A DNA stretch of 64,000 bases, taken from the NCBI RefSeq assembly GCF_014905175.1, contig NC_057791.1, forward strand, positions 2,294,001-2,358,000, in the 5' to 3' direction. How positions within the stretch are numbered: position 1 is the first letter of the stretch; every line of letters begins with the position of its first letter. Positions 38,701-53,700 of the stretch are shown here, one piece after another. Below the pieces are notes generated by a model. The model was not told where the DNA came from. It made no database searches and saw nothing but the letters and a program-made list of their open reading frames with translations. The DNA is from Aphidius gifuensis. Taxonomy: Eukaryota > Arthropoda > Insecta > Hymenoptera > Braconidae. A program made the position numbers and the translations under genes.

Positions 38701-41700
38701 AATTGAGAACGAAAAAAAAAAAAAAAGAATAAATAAGTCGATAAAGCTGATGAGAAAGGTTAAAAAAATAAAAATAAAAACAAAAAGAATCTCGTGTTTA
38801 TATGTACAGTATTTTTTTTTTTTTTTTTATGACACTTTTTTCTTTCTCTTTATTATTTTTTTAAATTTCTTTATAATTTTTTTCTCGTTGCGAAAGGTCA
38901 GTTCATAAGCTAAAATATAAAAAACAATTTATTTTTTTTTCTCATTCTTCGTCTTGTTTATTAAGTTTTAAAATTATATTTATACCAAAATATGAAAAAT
39001 AATTTTTTAAATCAACCACTTTTGTTGTATTTTTTAAATTATTTTTAATTTTTATATTATTTTGGAATAAAAATGAATATATTTATGATATTAATAATCT
39101 ATTGTGTGTTCACGTGAATAGAGCAACTACAAAAATATTTAATAATATACTTTATTATAAAATAATTACTGTATATTATAATAAAATGAACAAATCATGT
39201 TCATAGTACATAAATAATACTTTATTATTTATCTTTCATCTTAGTTATTCATGTTTTAATAATCAACAAATAGGATTATAAATCCATTCGTGTGTCAACA
39301 GTAAGCTTTACGAACCCGGTTCAATATATCTATTTGCATTTGTTCCGGAAAGGTATTATCGGTATTCGCTTGTATCCACCAAACGTATTTCCCGAGGGAT
39401 CCAAACTCTCGAGTGTGATAATTTCAAATAGGCTAATTTATTATCTGCATCTTTGTATCTAAAATTAGACAATTTTATACCCAAGAATTGTTTATGTGTA
39501 ACTCTAATTGTCCTTACAATATTGTCATATATTGTATTGATAATATTATTTTTATTATTTTAAATTTATATTGATGAAAAAAGTTGAAAGATACATCGTC
39601 AAGTATCAAATGTCCCAATGGAAATCTTTTGAAATTGTTCGAAGAAAACTTAATAAATATCATTGAACTTTACAAAGCAATTTCACTTGATTTTATGTAA
39701 TCTGACACTGGTAACAATTTTTTTCTCCACTTCTTTATGTATATCTGTATATTTTTTTTTGTTATATATCAATTGAACATAATTGATTTGGCTTATATTG
39801 AAGCCAAGTGCAAAATGTGCAATGCTCTAGAGAAAGAGTCCAAAAATTTATTAAGAAAGACAACTTATTTGTCAGTGTTATAGTTTCACTGTAACAAGTT
39901 ATTTGATACACCAGTACTATCAAGGTAAAAAAATAAAAAAACTATAATACCATAAACACTAGATCACGTAACGAATATATCGAATTTTGTATGGTGTATG
40001 TGAGTTGGTACCAACTAGAAGATACCAAGAATTTACCGAGCCAATCGAATTTTTATTTATTTTTTTTTTTTTCATTGAGTCATAGATCTTAAGGTAAATA
40101 AATTGATGAGAATTCTTTCTGACTTGTACAGATATTATTTACGGTTTAAAGTACATTTATTGTGGTACCTGTATATATCTCTCTGAGGGTTACAAAATAG
40201 AAAAAAAAATTTTTATATAGATAGAGTTATATAACCACTTTGATAAGTCACTTTGAGAGCAAAATAAAATTAAATTTACTTCCTACATTGCTATTTCTTT
40301 GACATATAGAACAACTAAATTTCAACTTATCACCTCTTTTTAATTTTAATTTAAATATCAGTTGAATTTATATAATTTTAGGTAATTAAATTTTCTTTTT
40401 ATATAATTTTTATTGTTCAATAGAAATTACATAGTGTTGTAATAAATTTCATATTTAATATTGGTTAATTTAGAGCTGAAATTTTTTTATTATTCAAATT
40501 TAATTTTCAATTTTTTAAATCACATTACATCTTTATAAAATAATTTAAAATTTAAATTTTTTATTTATTTAAAAGTTTTAATATGAAAAAAAAATTTTAA
40601 ATGAAAAAAATCTTTTTATTGCTTGACGTTTATTTGTTTAATACAATTTCCCTAGGAGTTTTAAAATTGACAAAATTTATCATGATTATCATGATTGTTG
40701 TAAAAATAAAAATACCAAGTTTTTATTTAATTATTTTTTTTTGTTTTTCAATTCAGCTGGGGATTTTATTCCGGTGGAAAATTTAGTCTGGGCAGTGACA
40801 TTCCCAAGAGACAATATTAAAATACCTCATACATGTCATAGTTATACGAGTAAAACATCTCAATTTTTTTCAAATATTATAGTGATAACAAAATACTCAT
40901 AGTTGAGCGATTATTATTGAACACTCTAGCGAATTTAGCTGTGTTGACAAAAAGTCACTGGATTATGAAACTTGTCAGTTTAACAAACTTTATATTGTAT
41001 TTATTTTGTAGTTTACCTGATAAATTTTAAACAATCAACAAATAAAAAATACAAAAACAAAGAATTTTTTATTAGTCAGAAATTGTTTAATTAGAAAAAA
41101 CAAAAATCAAAAAGTTTTTAAATCAACTTTTCGATATATATTTGAAGAAAAAAAAAAAGAAACTCGTGTTTTATTATCTGTCAGCTTTTTTTTTTTTCGT
41201 TATCATTTTAACGCCATCAGGATTTGATATTGTCACCGCCAGGCATTATCAAACACCTATTGATTTTTTCATTATACTCGTATGTATAATATGCATATAT
41301 TATTTTCTCGATTAACTTGTTTTTTCATTTTTTTTTTTAAACCCAGAGGCACAAGATTATTCAATCTCAATGATAAGAATAATGTGTGCTTTTTAGTATT
41401 ATTTTTTTTTTCATTATAAAAATGATTATTTAAATCTTTTTGTTTGATTAAAATTTAATAATTTATATAAAATAATTAATAATATTAATGATCCAATTAT
41501 CAAATTTTAAATGATGCAATTGTACGACAAATTTTCACTGCAATCGTATCCACGAATTGTAATTATACATCGTTATTCAGTGCCAACCACCAACTTCTTA
41601 TCGTTATCAGTGAAAACCTAAATGTACATTTTATAGTATTAATATATATGAATCAGAGGAAAAACAATGAAATGCAATTAAAATAAAAATTTCAACTCAC

Positions 41701-44700
41701 TTATTACCTCATTAATTTTGTCGATTCTTTAGCTATTTTTTCTTTGATTATTATTTTTATTTTAGCATATCATAATTTATGTGAATAGTTGTGCAATAAT
41801 TGGTTATGCAACAAGTGTGCAATAAAGGTGGTTCCTAGACAAGTGAAACACAAGTCACTTGGAGCGCCTGAGGCAACTTTAAGAAAGCCCTGAAAGTTAG
41901 ATTCTCAAGTGAGCAAAAAAAAAATATATAATAACATTAGTGATGTTAAAATAAAAAAATTCAACTGTCAAAAAAATATCTGCTATTTGAAAGAAAAGAT
42001 TAACTATGATAGCAGTAAAGCTGTACTTTATTTGAAATGAAAAAAAAAAAAAAATTTGTAAAAGTGTATAAAAAAAAATATAGAAGAAATTCATAAAAGA
42101 AATTAGATTCATTGTTGAAAAAAAAGCAGATTGAAATCAAGACGTTGTACACTTGCTCGTTTTATAAAACAGAGCACTTGTTTTTTAATTTTTTTTTTTT
42201 GTTAAAAATAAGCAAACACAATTGGATACAATTTCTAGTTGCTTATAACCACTCTACTACTTGAGACTCCATGGGTAAAGTGAAGTAATTACCTTTAGAC
42301 TTATCACTGTCTTTAATTTTACCCCCATTTTATATACAAGAAGTAAACCATCTCAGCTGTATACATTATATAACTATACAGCTATTCAAGTTGAATAAAT
42401 GGTTTCAAGGGGTGTTTACACTGAATTCATTCTCCACCACGATAAATCTCATTTACAAACTCACCCTCAAATATTTCAACTAAAAAGTAGATTTTTCTGT
42501 ATATATTTCTAAACATATTTATCATCATTTTGATACACTATTTATCATTTAAATATATATTGACAAATTAACAAAATAAAAAATATTTAAACATATTTTT
42601 TATAAATAATTTTGTTGATTATAGCCTATGACATTTATATGCAATCACGTGATTTTATAGTTAAGAAAAAAATTAGTCTTATTCTTGAATAGATTGTCTA
42701 CTATCCCCTCAAAATCCAATTAGCCTATTTTCCATTTTACCATATCTAGTTTCCGTTGACAATGCTTAACCAGCTTGGCTAAACTTGAACATAGTTACGC
42801 TTTACCAACCAACGAGTTATCTTTTGTGGTTGTGTATGTTGCTAATTACTGTTGAGACTTATCACCTTCCTCAATTACATTTTATTTTTTATTTTTTATC
42901 TATTGTTTTTATTTTTATTTTTTGACAATGCGTGTTATGAAATTATTCATTGTTTTGTAGAGTGCATCTTGTTGTTGTGCTGGATTTTATTTTTAATATA
43001 ATTTTTTTTTGTTTTTTTAATTAGCATATTTAATTGAATTTTTAAAATTAAAAGATAACTCGAGAGTATGTTTTTAATTAGATTAAAATAAAAAACATTG
43101 TATGGTATTTTTAATTTAATTTTATTTGTAAGACAATGAACGCAACTCATATTTTAATATGAATATTTTCATTGACTAAAATTGTGGTTGAAATTAAGTA
43201 AATATATTAGACAACGAGAATTGTATATTCCGTATTTATTTTTAGTGTTTATACATAAAGACGAGAATATACCTTTGTTGAAATTGTTGTCTCTTAATCG
43301 GCTTTATCTTAAACCTCAAGCGATTTTGAATTTCGACACACACGGTGTCTTGATGACACACAGTATATTAAATTTGTTATTATGAAAATCATATATTGCG
43401 TATGCTGTGGTAATAAGAAGTCTTAATTATTTGACACTACAATTAATTAATACATGACAATTTCAACAATTAATAAAATTAAATCAATTTTTGTACAGTA
43501 ATTTTTCAATCAATTAAAATATTTATATTGCTTTGTTTTAAATTATTTTAACAACAGAAATTCTTTTCAGTTTTAAAAATAATTATTGTCATTACACCAT
43601 AGAGGTGAACCAGAAGTGATTAATTTAAAATAATTTTTTTTTTTTCAACAATTCAACTACACCGTGTTTAATTGATATTTCATTATTTTTGTAAATTTTT
43701 TCCGGTACAATTATTTAAATCCTGTTTTAAATAAAATTCAATTTTTTTATTGTTTGGAAAATTTATATAAAATTCATTGATATAAATGATTTTTATGTAA
43801 AATAATTTACAAAGCTGAATATAATTGAAAATTTTAAATTGAAAAATATTTTAGTCAAAAAAAAAAAAAAATATAATAATTTTTATCATGAATTTTTTTT
43901 ATTTCTCAACGACAAATTTAAGACTTATATTTTTGTCCTTTTTTTTTTTTTTTTATCTTTTTTATAGTTAGTTTTGTTTTAAAGCTTCTCTTTCGTTGGC
44001 ATTTTTATTTTCTTATTTTTTTAATTTTATTTTTTATATGTTGAATGTCTTATTTTTTTTTAAGCTACTTGCGTTCGTGCACCACCAAAAGTTTTTCTCA
44101 GTGTGAACTCTATGAGAAAAGTACTGGTGATATTTATGTCACCACTATCGGAAAATCCTTTCTAGAATCAAAAAAAATTCTCTAAAATTGTGTGCTGGTG
44201 TTTCAGTTTATTTGCTGTACATGACAAGAACACTATTATTTTTATTATTATTAAATAAATTTTTTCTTTCTACATAAAAAACTCAAATTAAGATAAAATA
44301 ACTTTATAATCGAGTTTTTTTTTTTGTCTGCAATATGAATAAGTAAAAGTAGTTTATGTAATAATTTTTTAAATATCTTTCATCTTTTTTTTTTTTAGTT
44401 TAATTTTATTTTTTTGTCAAAGAAACTCAAATGTATTTGTAAATATCGATTTAATCATTGTTGTCATCCAATATTTTATTGGTGCCCTTTTAAAATTATT
44501 TTCATTGAGTTTGATTATTTCTAATAAATTCAAATATTTATATGAAAGTATTTTATTTATATTATCATTAAATATAAATGTATTAAATGCTATTTTTCTC
44601 GAGAAAAATAATAAACAATGTCCTGATAATAACATAGAAAGAAAAATAAAAAATATCCAAGTGAGCGATTGTGATGAAAAAGAAAAAAAATAAAATAAAC

Positions 44701-47700
44701 CAAGAAAAAAGCTCTGTTAGAAAACGTGGTAAAGATAAAAAAGGTGATTTTGTAGAACAAGCATCTGATAATTTAAAAAGTCCATCTGTTCTTATATAAA
44801 GTCTCAAAATTATATACTACTTTATTTTTTTACAAAAATTTGTCTTACATCACTGACTCAGCAGCTGTTCCTACTTTTTGTTAAGTCTAATGAATTAATA
44901 CAAAATTCATTTAAAAAAAAAAAAACTAAAAGCAATAATCATTCTTTAATGAATTAAAATTTAATCAATGATATATTCTTTTTAGAAAATATTCATCATC
45001 ATTTATAAATTTTATTGATAAAGGTAATATTATTATCAGCTTATGAAAAGTCAAATAATTATCAGAGTTACACTGTAGTAAGAGTATAATTCAATGCGAT
45101 TTGAAATTTGATAGTGTAATACTATTATTTCAAACTGATAATTATAAGATAACAAAATGCATTTACCATTAATTACAATGGATATAATATTTGAAAAATA
45201 TTGATCATAATTAATGTTGATTTTGATAACAGATAGCTTTTTATCACAAATATATTTTTCATTTAAAACCCACATGATAATTTTTATTTTTTTAATTGTA
45301 TTTTTTAAAAACTAAATTTATTCATAAAAAAAGGATTTTAAAAAACGTATAACTTTTTTATACCAAAAGAAGCACATATGCAGCGTCTTTCAAGTAAAAA
45401 CGTGACTCTGATTCAAGAATATTTTCTCAGTTGTCTAACTTACCACAGAATTCATGAATTATTCTACAAAGGTAGTCGTTTCATAAAGTGTTGGTATATC
45501 CACCAGTAGTTTCCTGACAAAAATAAATGTTTCGCTGATCCAAGCAGTTTATTTTTTTTATTTTTAATTTCATCCTCATTTATTATCCTTTTTAATTATC
45601 CAATTTTTTATATATTAATAAATGTAACAATGATTTTTTATCAAAGACTATAATTATCTTTATTTAATAGTCGGAAACTTTTTACAATAAAAATCCTTTT
45701 TGGATTGTTATTTTTATCCTTTTTTATTGTATATTTTTTTTATCATCATCGATTGAACAAGCCTCAGTACAACTACCCTAGCTCGTACAAAGTTTCAACC
45801 ATATATATAGGTCGTTGACGTAACTAACCATGTAAATGTGAGGCTTCCGGCAGACTTCCTCGACATGTTCAACGCATACATATTTTTTTTTTTTTTTTAT
45901 ATTATTTTATTTTATATTCTCTTCTGTTGTCGTCGAGACATTCGATCTGCTTTGGCGCCGATATGACTATTTCAGTAGGGTTTACATATTATCCCTAAGA
46001 TAAAAAATAAATAAAATAAATATTTTACGTAAAAAAAAAAAAGTTATAATATTTATAAAAAAATTATTTTGTTTAAATAAATTTAAATTAAATTTTCTAA
46101 ATTTTATAAATAATAGATAATCAAAAAATTAAGTATTCCAGTATTTTATGAAAATTTGTACACGTAAATCTTGATCTCTCTTTTTTTGCATTTAAATTAT
46201 TTTTTTATTTTTTATCTTTATTTAGTATACTGAAAATGATATGTATGTCCACACTGAAAATGTCGGTTAAAGTATATATAAGAATATAAGGGATTGAAGA
46301 AACAAGAAAATGTATTTTAAACGTTAAAATATTATGCAACTCACGTATAATACCTACGACCGAAATGACTGTGACTATATAGCCACAGAGTCACGTTTTT
46401 GTTTTTCCAGTTTGTATAAATATACAGATAAAAAAGCTTATTTTTACACACTGAATTTCTGTTACTCTATATACATTTAGAGGTACTTTTGTATACACAC
46501 AACTACAATCATTTAACTGGTCAATGTATTATTTGAAATCTCAGTTAAAGCCATGAAAAATATTAAGTATTATTTTCATAAATTCATTTTCAAGCTATCA
46601 TTTAAATATAAAAACTCAAATTTTTAGTTTTTTATTATTAATTTATAATGTCAACATAATAAATGACTATTTTATTTTTATAAATAATAATACAGATAGA
46701 AATATCTGCTAAATTTATAAGCTTGAAAATTTATATAAGCAATGATATATTTTTAAGTATTTTATATAAAAAAAAATATTAGTTTTTTTGTATTTTCAAA
46801 AATGAAAAAAAAAAAAAATAGAGTTTGCCTGATCGTGATGCTAGACTTTTCTATAAATACGTGCACGTTTTTTATATCAGTCATGAGTCATGATCCATTT
46901 TTTTGAATAATGCATAGAGTTTGATCCTTTGCATTGCTTTTTGACTGAAAGATTTTCTCTAGTTTTATTATATAAAATAATGGTTAGATATTTGATACTA
47001 TATTTGGTAAACTGACTCAACATCATCACTTATTTGAGTCAAAAATGTTCAACGATAATCTATAGTTCATTTTATTCAATCACATCCAAAAAGTTCTTAT
47101 ACATACAGTTTTGTATTTTTCTTTTTTATATATTTTCTTAGATGACATCAATCGATCTCAAAAAGTTTGCTGACTAATAGTTTGTTGAGTCTTTTGTTTT
47201 GAAATTTTAAAGATCTTCACACTAGCCATAAAACCCTCTTTTCTTCAAGCCTCTAAAATTTTTATTCTCACAAAAGACAAAAGTTTTTTTAAAAGTTTTT
47301 CATTTATATTGATCAGACAAGAAAAAAAAAAAAAAAGTAATTCTCTTTTACAAAGAAATAAAAATATAAAAAATCCAGTTAAAAGTTACACTGTACTTCA
47401 ATAAACATTTCAAGTATTTGAACATGTCAATGTGAAGAAATTTTCAAGACAATTTTTCAAGAGCCATCATAAAAATAATGATTAGAAATAATAGAATGTT
47501 AAAAAAGAAAAAAAAAAAACTACTTATAAATAAAAATAACTCAATTAAAAACTATATAATACACTTTTAAACTGTCCAACAATAAATTCTATTAAATGAT
47601 ATTAATTTAAAATGATTGGCAAAATAACAAAGCAGTAATTACATGAAATAAAATCTATTCAAGTGAGTTGATGGTTGATGTTTATATATACTTAAAAGTT

Positions 47701-50700
47701 ATACTTGACTACTTAATAATTATTAATGACCTAAAATTTCATATCGTAATATTAACAAAAGTTAAATTTATATGGTCAAGCTTGTTCACTCGCAGTATAA
47801 GGTGTTAACCTATTATTTAATTTTCACTCAAATATTATATTTATATGTACAATAATATAATCAATCAGTGGTGAATACAAATCATACATATACAGCCACA
47901 TTGAACTCACTCAAAGATTTGCATATAGCAGCCATGCTTTCAAGCTGCGCTGCAGTGCCCACTTGTTAATGGAACGTAAGAGCTTTCCTGAAGTAGTCAT
48001 CTTTCCTATACTTCAACCCTAATGGAAGTGAGTGCCAACTCTACTGAACCATATACCCTCCCATATTTTTTTTTTTCCTTTTCATTATATCTTTTTTTTT
48101 TTTTATATTCTATATTTTTATTTTTATCTATAGATATTTTTAAGATATTGAGGAAGTGCAATATCCTTTTCCGAGAGGAAAATTTGTTTTTTTATTATTT
48201 TTTTTCTTTTTTGCAAACATTGTTACTAATAAAATTAAATTACCCCATTTATTTCAATTGCTTATTTATAAAAATATTATTTTAATATTTCAATAAATAA
48301 ATGTTATTAAATTATTTAATATTTTAGAATATTTGAGTTAGTTTAACAATAGTTGAATTGCTCATTTTGCTGGATGAGTTGTTTATTTAACAGTTAGTTG
48401 ACATAAAATCGTTACAATTGTGGTTATTCGTGTACTTGTTACAACCGTAAATGGGTAAATTTACCCACAGGAGTAATAATGGACCAACTACGAGCCACTA
48501 AACAACAGGTAAATCTACCACCAATGTTGAAAGAGAGAGAGAATGAATTAGAAACAATGACAACTGTATGCTTTTCTCTTACTGTTTTCATGTAACTGAA
48601 CATACAATTGGTCGTTTCAAGCATCGTTGCAATATATCATTGATCAATACGATCTATTATTCACACGACAGATTTTGTAATATAGTTATTGGTTCAGTTT
48701 ATTGACATTGATGTATTTCTAATTTACTAGATATAAATTTTAATATTTTTTTTTCATTATTTTATATATTTCATTTTAATTATAGAATTTATCATCAACT
48801 TTTTTCGGTGACATAATTATATATTATATCGTAGCTTGATTATATTGCTTAATAAAAAAAAATGCTTTTTAAATTTCTTTATAAAATAATACTGTGATTA
48901 TTATTATGTCCAATTTACTCAATTTTAATTAGCTAATGGATAGAATTTAGATGAAATCTATCATGTTGGTTCTCTAGATGTCAAAGTATTTACAAATAAA
49001 TTAATTATTGATTGTGGTTTGAGATAGAATATATTTGAAATTATATATCATGTCTTGTTGTTAATTCCAAGCTAGTCTGAAGATTTTGAGATTCTCAAAT
49101 GTATATATATATATGTTGTGTGGTATTCAGACCCATTGAATATATTGGTTAGGAAAGACAAATTGGTTGGGAAGTGGTCCCTCGTCAAGTGTCTCGTTAA
49201 CATGCACAATTTAGTAGATAGTGCAACTATCTGATCATTTTCATTGTCAAATCAATGATGATGATGATGATGATGCACTTAGAATATACAAATATATATT
49301 GTTCAGATATGATTTCACACGGTATATGAAATTCCATTTAATCATTTAATGCCTCATTCGGAAGCAATGTCATAGTACGTTTCCTTCGATCAATATTTAT
49401 ATATATATTCGTCATCTAGATTAATACTCTGACAATTTCATACAGTACTGAGTATTCATTTGCATCGAAAAATCATCAAGTTAATAGAAGTTTTTATAGA
49501 AGTTTTTATTAAAATATTTATTTTAAAAATTAAAATACTGTTCACAGTTGAAAAAACACTTAAACAGTATCATTTTTATTTTAAAAAACATCAAGTTATT
49601 ACGATTTTTTAATTTAACAGTAGTTTTATATTTTTTTATTACAAAAATTTAAAATCAAAAAGTATAATTTTCTATTGATTTTAGCGGACAAAAATTTTTT
49701 TAGTACAAAACAAGTAGTATAAGTATAGGAATAGTCAGACATATTATTTTCTACCTTGTATTTATGTCACGCATCATTGCAACCATACAATATCCGGGGT
49801 CAATGTTTTCACCCTCAGTATCAGTCTATATTTTAGGTTTCTTCAGTTGAAATTTTTCAAAAAATATTTTATATTTATTTTATAAAATTATTTGAGTTAA
49901 AATTGTTATTTTTAAATATTAAAATGAAAATCTTTATTACTTAATTTTTTACATATTTTGTAATAAAATCTTTAAAAACTTCAAGATGTTGAAATTGAAT
50001 TATAAAAAAAAAAAAGCCAAGTTTTTTATTATTTATAATATCGTATTATAAACAGGTGCATAGCAATTTTTTACAACAAAGAAAACTTGATGGGTATGTG
50101 TATGCAAATTTTATTGTACACTGGTAACTTTCAAGTAAAGCTATCAGATTTTTTATACATATTGTTCTTACGACTCTTTGGATTTTCAAGAATATAACCT
50201 CAAAAGTTTAGCCGTCCTTAAACCCCGATATATATAACATTATTGAATTTCGTATGAACAAATAAAAAAATATACAAAAAATATACAAAAAATCCAATCA
50301 AATATGCTCGACATTCAAAAGGTTATCCTTGAAATAATATAACTTACGTTATTACTTATTATTAAAATAATAATAATATATCGAATATGATAAAATTTTT
50401 AAAATACATAAAAACTCTGCAATATTCCAAGCAATTCAATTTAGAATTTTCACCAAATATTCCATATCATATGTGTATTATATTTATCTGCTTATTTTTG
50501 TTATCATTTTTTATTTCATATGATGAAACTCATACAGCTCAAAAAAAAATACAAATTATATATATGTCTTCTATTTTCGACTGATCGATTTTTATATTTC
50601 AATAAAACTGTCTGATAATATTTCATAAATTTATATTACATATAAAAATAATATTTGTCAACATATTTTTGAGTAGACATTGACATAGACAAACAAAAAA

Positions 50701-53700
50701 AAATTTTGAAAAGTTTATTAAAATATTATCTGAATACTAAATTATTTTAAAAATTTAAATTATGTAAATATAGATTTAAAGAAAATTCGAAATAAATATT
50801 GAATATGAACTTTAAAAAGCTCATTAAGCTTGTATTTTATATATTTTATAATATAAATTAGTTTGAGTCAACTGTTTGTCAATGATCAAGTCAAGCATAA
50901 CACGTACGAAACTGATGTTCATGGACTGTCGAACTAATTACTCGATTGAGTCACATTTGTATATATCTACATGTCGAACGTAACATCTAATTGACCCGGA
51001 GGGTTTCAAATTTTGCTTCAGTGTTTAGTCTGTGTCTTCATCTCGAATGTACTAGTTCCATAGTTCGATACGAATGACTAGACATTCTGATAAATCTATC
51101 TGTTTGTTGCTGGTAACTTAGTTGAACTACATGATAATAATTAGTCATTGCTTCCAATAAAATAAATTACATAAATCATTGAAAATTTACAGTAATATAT
51201 TATCAATTAACAATGAAAAATAAAATTAGTTTTTAAAATAAAATACATAAATTTATAAATGTATTTAAGTTAGAAAAAAAAAAAATATGTATTATATTAT
51301 TTTAAAAATTCCAGAAAGGTTTTTAAAAACTTTGAAAAGTCAAAAAATACATATAATATATATTATAAAAACTTTACAATTGTGTCTAAAAATTCTGAGG
51401 GTCGACCACATGAATTGTGCAGATACCTCAAGTTCCGTTTGTCATCCAATCCTGGCGACAGTCCAATGGCCTTTATCCAGCATAGAAAAAGAGATCAGTT
51501 TTTTTTTTTTTTTTTTATTTTTCTTATCATATAAATTTATATATATACATAGTTTCGTCAAAATGTGTCTTTCTTTCGTTAAAATACTTGCCAAAATTTA
51601 GCCGAAAAAACTTTTTGAATAATAAAAAAGTAAAATTATAATGAAAAAAAAAATTCAATTGAATAAATTAAATATTAATTTGATAGTTAAAATTTTTTTA
51701 TTAAATTTATAAATAATAATATATATTTTTATTATTTAAATTAAATAAATTTAATATAAAATTTGCTTATGAAAATAAATATTTTAAATTTTATGACATG
51801 CATTTGTATACAACAGATAAATTAAAAATCTATGCCAAGATAATTTTCAACGATAAACAGAATTTAATGTTCACAGATAATTTGTACTTTCGCTTTGGTT
51901 AAATTTTAACTGTCGCAATTCAGACAAAAATATAGCTCTATTATAATTCCACTGATTTTATGTTGACTGAATATAAAAAAAAAAAACCAGTAAACTATAT
52001 TTATGCAGTTAAAAATATATAAATTTAGAGATTTAAAAAAATTGTGATTACTAAATAGCTCTATTCCATTTTCGTTTTATTATATTTCATATTTTTTTTT
52101 TTTACATATATTTTTGGAAGTTATTATTATTGTTGTCAACATGCTACTTGATGCATTGTTTGAGTACTTGTATTTCATTTTTAGCTGTGCACAGTGTTTA
52201 TCTCTGTCATTTTTTTTACAAAGCACCACAATAATTGTGTTCTTACACGTTGATATTTTTTTTTCTTTTAACTGATGCTACAAGATCGTTAGGGAATAAG
52301 AAAAAAAAAGCTCCAGCTGTCTTGTGTTTTCAAGACAAAACGTCCTCCATCGTTAACTGTCTTTTTTTTTTTCCTCTCACGTGAACCATTATGAAATAAA
52401 AACTCGTAATAATTTCTTACCAATATATATGTGCAATTTTTTAATTTTTTTATTTCATTGTTTCATTATTTTTTTTTATAATAAAAATTATAATTTTTCA
52501 TTTTCTTTTTAATTCATTTGTCAAAGAGACTAATTATTTATCAAAAAAAAAAAAAATAATTAAGCTTCTAGATTAAGTATAGAAAACTAATTTTAATTGG
52601 ATATATGTGTATGGGTATATTATTAGTTTCTCTGATCAAATAACTACTTGGCTTTATGCTGGTATTCAAATGTCAATCATTATGTATATTAATGCACGAA
52701 TAGTCATTGTCAATAATTTAATATATATTAAAATACGTACTGTCTTACCGACTGCTATCACGTGGCTTATTTCACTAGTTATTAACACAAGATCTAAAGA
52801 TAATATCTACTGATATCATGCAAATGAATTCACTGATATTCTGCCAATTTCAGGATCTTCATTGCTACACTAATTTACTTGAATGAATGAATATACAATT
52901 GATGTCTTTGTTAATTATCTCATCAAGTTGAAGAGCAAAGTTATTATTAACGAAACAAATGAATAGCTTTATATTTATTTCAATAGATAACAGAATTTAT
53001 TTTAAATATCAAAGAAAAAATTAATACAAAGCCAACAATAAGATTTTAAATAAAAATAATATTACTAGTTATTTTTGTTGAAAAAAAAAATGAAATTGTT
53101 GGAATTTAACTATGTGATTCTTGAGTTGTAAATGAAAAAATAAAAAAAACAGTATATTTATAGGAAAAATAAATAAAACTACGATTGATTGTACGTATGC
53201 TCAATGAATTTTGCCGGAATTGGAAATTTGCAATGAGATATATATTTTTATATATATATACACAACCAGTGAGGTAAAGTTATTGTCGACAATCACATAA
53301 ATCAGTAAGATTAAATCGTGCTTGCTGGTTAGAATCTTTTTCAGTATTGTCAATACATATTATTCTTTTCGTAAGCACATTATATAGTTTTCTGTATGTA
53401 ACCATGTTGAATAGTTTTCGCGTAATATTTTAAAATTTGTAGATATAAATAATAATAGATTGTTGAGAATATTGCAAAATACCATTTGGCTTTTTGCCTG
53501 TAAACAATTTAACTTGAATTTTATGGTTATTTTTCAAGTGAATATTTTTTGTTGTACATGAAATAAAGTTGACTCTCGTAATGGTAAAAATCAATTAATA
53601 TTAAATTTTTTTAAATATATATATGTGTCGCCAGTTATGTCATAAATTTTTCTATATAAAAAGAAAAATACGTAAATTAATATTGTATTTTTAAAAATTG

